This document shows positions 59,931 through 64,000 of a stretch of 64,000 nucleotides of DNA, piece after piece. This DNA comes from a virus: positions 53,491 through 117,490 of the IMG/VR virus record IMGVR_UViG_3300027842_000093; one strand, 5' to 3'. The translations under genes and the position numbers were made by a program. The notes under the pieces are model-generated. The model had not been told where the DNA came from, searched no databases, and saw only the letters and a program-made list of their open reading frames with translations. How positions within the stretch are numbered: the first letter of the stretch is position 1; every line of letters begins with the position of its first letter.

Positions 59931-59970
59931 AAAACCCCTTAAAAATATAATAAATTGTGGTATTATTAGG
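59931..59970 (+). promoter_or_regulatory. Repeated late-type promoter element, copy 5
   Basis: CCCCTTAAAAATATAATAAA, then TTGT and GGTATTATTAGGG, nearly identical to the copy at 32327 through the core and again in CTACGTAATTTTA downstream. It starts one base after the preceding stop codon and lies about 75 bases before the sheath ATG, which has AAGGAG. Probably gives high expression of sheath and tube. Confidence 0.7.
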
Positions 59971-60043
59971 GAGTACCATACCTACGTAATTTTACACAGT
60001 ATTAAACTCGATTTAAGTAATTTAAGTTAAGGAGATTACCCAA

Positions 60044-62974
60044 ATGCCTTCTATCAATAATCAACCAGTTTTACCCGGAGTATTCACGCAGGTACAACAG
60101 CAATTGCTCCCCTCAGTTACGGGCGGAATTCGTGTAGCCGCTTATATTGGAACTGGGCGTTTAACAAATTTAGTAACAGGTGAAGCCGTTACTCGCGGTA
60201 GCGGAAATGACGACGCTCTTTCTCATACCGCAGTTGCATTAGATGGAACAACCATTACAGATCAAAATTTCGCCACGTATGAATCAGGTGTGGATTATTC
60301 CTCAACCCCGGTTTCTGGTGGAATGGCATGGCTTACTGGTGTTACTTCTTTAACAGGTACCACACATGATCCTTATGCAAGTCTTAGTGGATTAAATTTT
60401 CAATTGCGTATTGCTAATGGGGCTATTCAAACCATTCCTTTTACCACAGAAACTACAGCAGCGCAAGTCGCGGCAACTTTGAATTCATCTATGACTGGAG
60501 CCGTTGCTTCAACCACTCCATCTACTCATGCTACTGGAATCGTTACAGTTGTAGATTATACAAAATTATCTTTAGCTTCCGCTAAAGGTACAGCCACAGT
60601 CGTAGATTATACAATGCTTGCTGGGGCTGTTCTTACAATTCATGGCCACGCTCTAACCGAAGGTGTTGAATGGACAGCAGCTACAAGTAATTCAGCTACT
60701 GCTACAAGTTTAGCATCTGCTATTACTACGGCCACAGCAACAACTCTTTCTACTGGATCTGCTTTAGGAGCCGTAGTTACAATTACGGCCAATACCGCTG
60801 GTGCAGTAGGAAATACAATTACTTTGACTACATCCGATGCGGTCCATCTTCCAGTTTCTGGAGCAACTTTAACTGGTGGACAAAATAATGCAATTTTAAC
60901 GGTTAATGGTATTTCTCTTACCCAAGGAACACAATGGACAGCGGCTACGAATAATAACGCCACTGCTACTTCATTAGCAAATGCTATTACAACTGCTACG
61001 GCCACAACTCTTTCTACTGGATCTGCTGTTGGCAATGTTATTACAGTAACCGCAAATGCAGCAGGGCCTTCTGGAGATAATATTACTTTAACCACATCTA
61101 ATTCTACTTATCTTCCAGTTTCTGGTGTTAGTTCTTCTAATCCATATCTTGCTACATCAGCAACGTATGCCGTTCTAGGAGATACTGCCGTTACAAACAC
61201 AGGAAACACAGTACTTACTGGAGACTTGGGCGTTTCTCCTGGAAGTAGCATTACGGGTTTTCCTCCAGGTACATTTTCTGGTTCTCTTCATCAAGGTGAT
61301 GCTGCTGCTGCACAAGCTCATACTGATGCTACTTCTGCTGCAACTACGTTGCAAGCAACAGGTCCAGGAACTGATATTACTTCAACAGACTTAGGTGGTT
61401 TTGTTGCAACACCTGGAACGTATTCAGCAGCCGCAGCAGGAACATGGTCTGCCGGAAACCTTACACTCAATGGTGCAGGTACTTATATATTCTTGTTTGG
61501 TACAAGTCTTACAATGCCAGCCGCCGCAAGTGTAATATTAGAAAATGGTGCCACTGCTAATAACGTTTACTTCGTAACAGGTACAACCTTTACATTTGGT
61601 GCCAATGATACCGTTAATGGAACTATTCTAGCAGGTACATCCATTACTTTTGCAGCTTCTTCAGTATTGAATGGTAGAGCTTTAGTTTATGGTCCCAGTG
61701 GAACAACCGTTACATTTCCAAGTGCTGGTACTGTTACTGTTCCGGCCAGTTCGACTTTATCAGGTGGAGATAATTCACTTGTAATTACAACAACTGCTTC
61801 ATTTAATTCTTCTATTTCAATTGAAAACGGAACGGCAAATTCTATTCTTGGATTTGTTGCGGGTTCATTAGTTTCTACTCCACAACGTCCAGCCCTAGGT
61901 GTTGTTTACTTTGTAAATTATGAATGGGCTAAGGCTGTAGGTGATGGACAGAATTCTTTTGAGCCACAGTTTTTCTTTCTACAGAATTTTAGTTCAGTTA
62001 CAAATGCTGTGGGAACTGTTGGCGGAGGAGATTCTCAGACAGCTAATATGGGAGGCGCTTGGACTCTTCCAATTGCTGCTCAATTGGCACAAGAAAACGG
62101 AGCAAGCATTGTATGTTTAATGCAAATGAATCCTGTTGATGGTGCCAATGCTTCTCAGGTTCGTGCAGCCCTTACGAAGCTTCTAATTCCAAATATTAAT
62201 ATTGTTGTTTCTTTGGATGCAGCAGACAATGCAATGCTAATTCCAGATATTACGAACCACGTCATTACTGCCTCAAGCACAATTAATCGATTAGAGAGAA
62301 CGGCATTTATTGGTTTTTCTCGCCTATCAAATCCTAGCGATACAACAATGCTTGGATATGCAACGGCAGCTTCCAGCAATCGTGTTGTTGTTGTGAATCA
62401 AACGAATACAACTTATTCCATGTTCATTGGGACAAACACAACAGCTTCAACTGTAGATGGTACAATGATGGCTTCTGCACTTGCTGCTCTTCGAACAAAT
62501 CCAGCATTTGACGTTGCCCAGCCTCTTACTCGTGAAGTGGTTTCAGGAATTGCAACAACTAATACTTTGGCACAATCTGAAAAAGTTATTCTTTCCAATA
62601 ACGGCGTACTGATTGTGGATAATATTTCTGGTTCGCCAAAGGTTGTATTTGGTACAACAACGGCATTTGATACTATTCTAAATCAACTTTATCAGGTGAC
62701 AGAGATTGCAGATTATTGTACTCAAACTATTCGTGGTCTTCTAGATCCTATTTTTATCGGACAGAAATTGCTGGCAAATACACCTTCACAGGTTGAAACT
62801 GTGACTTCCGCAATTTTGTCAGATATTGAATCTAGTAACATCATTGAATCATTTACACAACCAATCGCAACAGTAAACCCACTACAACCAACACAGATTT
62901 TGGTGAATGTGGGCGTACAGCCCGTATTGGAATTGGATACAATCTTAATCACATTAGGTTTGAATTTAGCCTAA
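60044..62974 (+). CDS. Tail sheath protein with inserted DUF3494 domain (976 aa)
   Basis: The start (NNQPVLPGVFTQVQQQL...IRVAAYIGTGR) and C-terminal 380 residues (RPALGVVYFVNYEWAK; ANMGGAWTLPIAAQL; TTAFDTILNQLYQVTEIADYCTQTIRGLLDPIFIG; ILVNVGVQPVLELDTILI) follow contractile sheath organisation. Between them are two tandem ~85-residue repeats (LTIHGHALTEGVEWTAAT..., LTVNGISLTQGTQWTAAT..., about 195-355) and a complete DUF3494 ice-binding-like domain (about 374-570) nearly identical to that at 39044. At 976 aa it is roughly twice a normal sheath. The insertions would project from the tail surface. Confidence 0.85.
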   Translation: MPSINNQPVLPGVFTQVQQQLLPSVTGGIRVAAYIGTGRLTNLVTGEAVTRGSGNDDALSHTAVALDGTTITDQNFATYESGVDYSSTPVSGGMAWLTGVTSLTGTTHDPYASLSGLNFQLRIANGAIQTIPFTTETTAAQVAATLNSSMTGAVASTTPSTHATGIVTVVDYTKLSLASAKGTATVVDYTMLAGAVLTIHGHALTEGVEWTAATSNSATATSLASAITTATATTLSTGSALGAVVTITANTAGAVGNTITLTTSDAVHLPVSGATLTGGQNNAILTVNGISLTQGTQWTAATNNNATATSLANAITTATATTLSTGSAVGNVITVTANAAGPSGDNITLTTSNSTYLPVSGVSSSNPYLATSATYAVLGDTAVTNTGNTVLTGDLGVSPGSSITGFPPGTFSGSLHQGDAAAAQAHTDATSAATTLQATGPGTDITSTDLGGFVATPGTYSAAAAGTWSAGNLTLNGAGTYIFLFGTSLTMPAAASVILENGATANNVYFVTGTTFTFGANDTVNGTILAGTSITFAASSVLNGRALVYGPSGTTVTFPSAGTVTVPASSTLSGGDNSLVITTTASFNSSISIENGTANSILGFVAGSLVSTPQRPALGVVYFVNYEWAKAVGDGQNSFEPQFFFLQNFSSVTNAVGTVGGGDSQTANMGGAWTLPIAAQLAQENGASIVCLMQMNPVDGANASQVRAALTKLLIPNINIVVSLDAADNAMLIPDITNHVITASSTINRLERTAFIGFSRLSNPSDTTMLGYATAASSNRVVVVNQTNTTYSMFIGTNTTASTVDGTMMASALAALRTNPAFDVAQPLTREVVSGIATTNTLAQSEKVILSNNGVLIVDNISGSPKVVFGTTTAFDTILNQLYQVTEIADYCTQTIRGLLDPIFIGQKLLANTPSQVETVTSAILSDIESSNIIESFTQPIATVNPLQPTQILVNVGVQPVLELDTILITLGLNLA
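61169..61748 (+). repeat. Duplicated DUF3494-coding segment, copy B
   Basis: Partner of 39443-40022. Both encode the whole domain from AVLGDTAVTNTGNTVLTGDL to FPSAGTVTVP with only scattered changes, and the DNA is strikingly conserved. Here it lies in frame inside the sheath gene. Confidence 0.85.
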
Positions 62975-63015
62975 TAATAGATAGAATTTAACAAAGAAAT
63001 TTAAGGAGAATCACA

Positions 63016-63546
63016 ATGGCCCAGCTAGGTGATACACAAGCACGATTAAGTACATCAGTTTCACTTTTTCTTTTACCACAGAGTTTAAATGCTACCACAT
63101 TAAATAATCCTGCGGCTCTTCTTTCATTGGCGCAGCAATCTACTAAGATTGGTGCTGTGCAATCATTTACCCAAACTCAACGTCGAAATACAGATTTTCG
63201 ATTTGAGTTGGATTCTGATCAGCAAGGCAAGCCCGTTGAAAGATTGCCTCGTACAGTGGATGAATACAGCCTTCACGCGGATCGTGTGATGTTGTATTTG
63301 TCAGATGCTCTGGAAGAGTTGGGAATTTCTGGTGACGACATTGTAAACAACAATGCTCCAATTGGTATTTTGAAACAGGAAATTGCACCCGCAGGTTCAA
63401 CGGCTCCTACAAAGAGTACGATATTCACTGGTGTTTGGATTCATTCCGTTTCTGCCACATACAACATTGCTGGTGGAGACCTAAGAGTTCTAGAGGGCGT
63501 TGATTTCGGATACACTTCGTCCACAGTCGTTGGAGAGCCAGCCTAA
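63016..63546 (+). CDS. Tail tube-like protein
   Basis: 176 aa, directly after the sheath, with AAGGAGAA before the ATG. Myovirus tube genes nearly always follow the sheath gene. The sequence (IGAVQSFTQTQRRNTDFRFELDSDQQGKPVERLPRTVDEYSLHADRVMLY) begins with the arm-and-strand pattern of tube proteins and ends in β-hairpins (WIHSVSATYNIAGGDLRVLEGVDFGYTSS). Assigned by context plus fold pattern. Confidence 0.75.
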   Translation: MAQLGDTQARLSTSVSLFLLPQSLNATTLNNPAALLSLAQQSTKIGAVQSFTQTQRRNTDFRFELDSDQQGKPVERLPRTVDEYSLHADRVMLYLSDALEELGISGDDIVNNNAPIGILKQEIAPAGSTAPTKSTIFTGVWIHSVSATYNIAGGDLRVLEGVDFGYTSSTVVGEPA

Positions 63547-63572
63547 GAAGCATCAGCAACAAGAGGATAATA

Positions 63573-63779
63573 ATGTCTAAAGAAATACAGTATTGTTTAA
63601 ACTGTGATGGATATACCCTTCTTGAAGAAGATGATTACGATTTTTGTAAGAAGTGTCAAATTGAGACATTGCAAAATAGAGTGAACATTAATAAACAATT
63701 AGCGGATTACCTCATACAACAAATTCCAGAATCTAATCGAGAGCAGGTTGCAAAAGCAGCGTGGGCCAGCATTAAGTAA
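63573..63779 (+). CDS. Small zinc-ribbon protein (68 aa)
   Basis: YCLNCDGYTLL and FCKKCQIETL (near residues 7 and 25) form a Cys4 ribbon, followed by a helix. It lies between tube and the next tail gene. Role unknown; it adds to the many tiny Cys4 proteins in this genome. Confidence 0.65.
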   Translation: MSKEIQYCLNCDGYTLLEEDDYDFCKKCQIETLQNRVNINKQLADYLIQQIPESNREQVAKAAWASIK

Positions 63780-63808
63780 AAAAGATAAGAGAGTAAAGGA
63801 GTCATAAA

Positions 63809-64000
63809 ATGGACTTGAAAAGTTTCTCAGCATTGAATCGTATTGAGAAAGAATTTGAGATTGTAAAAGACTTGAAAGTATCGATGCATACACTTTCGGT
63901 ATTGCAACAGCAGCAAGCATTGTCTGAATTGATTGTTTCTCCAGCCGGACAAGATCCAGCACTTCGCGCTGTGGTTCTTCAGCAAGCTTTACTTGTTTAT
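63809..64000 (+). CDS. N-terminal part of a probable tail-assembly protein (partial)
   Basis: ATG 63809 with AAAGGAG upstream; 64 codons are open to the end of the window. The sequence is helical (SALNRIEKEFEIVKDLKV; MHTLSVLQQQQALSEL). In myoviruses the gene after the tube is usually the tail-assembly chaperone, often with a frameshift, before the tape measure. That identity is a guess from position. Confidence 0.55.
   Translation, partial: MDLKSFSALNRIEKEFEIVKDLKVSMHTLSVLQQQQALSELIVSPAGQDPALRAVVLQQALLVY

Noticed and set aside
60640-61095. 151-codon open frame on the - strand
   Set aside because: It mirrors the Thr/Ala repeat of the sheath gene; low-complexity shadow.
1-64000. Recoded stop codons, as in some large phages
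   Set aside because: TAA, TAG and TGA all end well-defined genes here (for example TAG at 126, 5494 and 6437; TGA at 1534, 1710 and 30136).

Overview
The window is the late (virion) region of a large, AT-rich tailed bacteriophage with a contractile tail (a myovirus in Caudoviricetes). This rests on a run of recognisable genes: large terminase, portal, a MuF-like minor head protein, a prohead protease fused to a long scaffold-like tail, a head decoration-like protein, an HK97-type major capsid protein, a very large tail sheath and a tube protein. Every gene I accept is on the + strand, usually with an AAGGAG-type ribosome-binding site, and many start codons overlap the previous stop (ATGA, GTGA, TAATG). 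TAA, TAG and TGA all end genes, so the standard code applies. Promoters look sigma70-like. The host cannot be named. A lipobox serine protease and a membrane-anchored protein with a C-terminal Phe hint at a Gram-negative host, but this is inference.

Layout. 1-5.5 kb: small zinc-knuckle proteins (three in tandem) that share a C-terminal tail motif, an M50 (site-2) membrane protease, a ClpP-like protease and two homing-type endonucleases. 5.5-28 kb: very long modular proteins (390, 1003, 1479, 1611, 387 and 1177 aa) made of SH3-like, zinc-ribbon and repeated modules and also enzyme domains: a low-molecular-weight tyrosine phosphatase, a nucleotidyltransferase, a HAD phosphatase and a 2H phosphoesterase. 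They are punctuated by a recurrent K-x-A linker. deoC (behind a near-consensus promoter) and a trypsin-like lipoprotein sit among them. 28-38.4 kb: membrane protein, terminase, portal, MuF-like protein, protease-scaffold, decoration and capsid, ending in a strong hairpin. 38.4-39.0 kb: noncoding, with an initiator-like tRNA-Met(CAT). 39-43.2 kb: two fibre-like proteins and a putative lysis cluster. 43.2-55.4 kb: an expanded family of Ser/Thr/Gly-rich, duplicated virion-surface proteins. 55.4-64 kb: a seven-bladed Kelch fibre, neck and tail-terminator-like proteins, sheath, tube and the start of a probable tail-assembly gene.

Regulation. Five copies of one promoter-like element (near 5.5, 22.3, 32.3, 38.9 and 59.9 kb) each precede a transcription unit. 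The core is TATAATAAA, four bases, then GGTATTATTAGGG or a close variant; the region just after it can often fold into a small hairpin. I take it as this phage's late-type promoter.

What stands out. (1) The K-x-A-punctuated, polyprotein-like enzyme proteins, which could be processed by the phage's own prohead protease and packaged as injected cargo. (2) An ice-binding-like (DUF3494) domain duplicated nearly intact between a stand-alone fibre protein and the middle of the tail sheath. (3) A shared tail motif on six small proteins. (4) Three different proteases outside the head protease. (5) A tRNA with a C1-A72 mismatch. Domain names come from motif reading without database searches.
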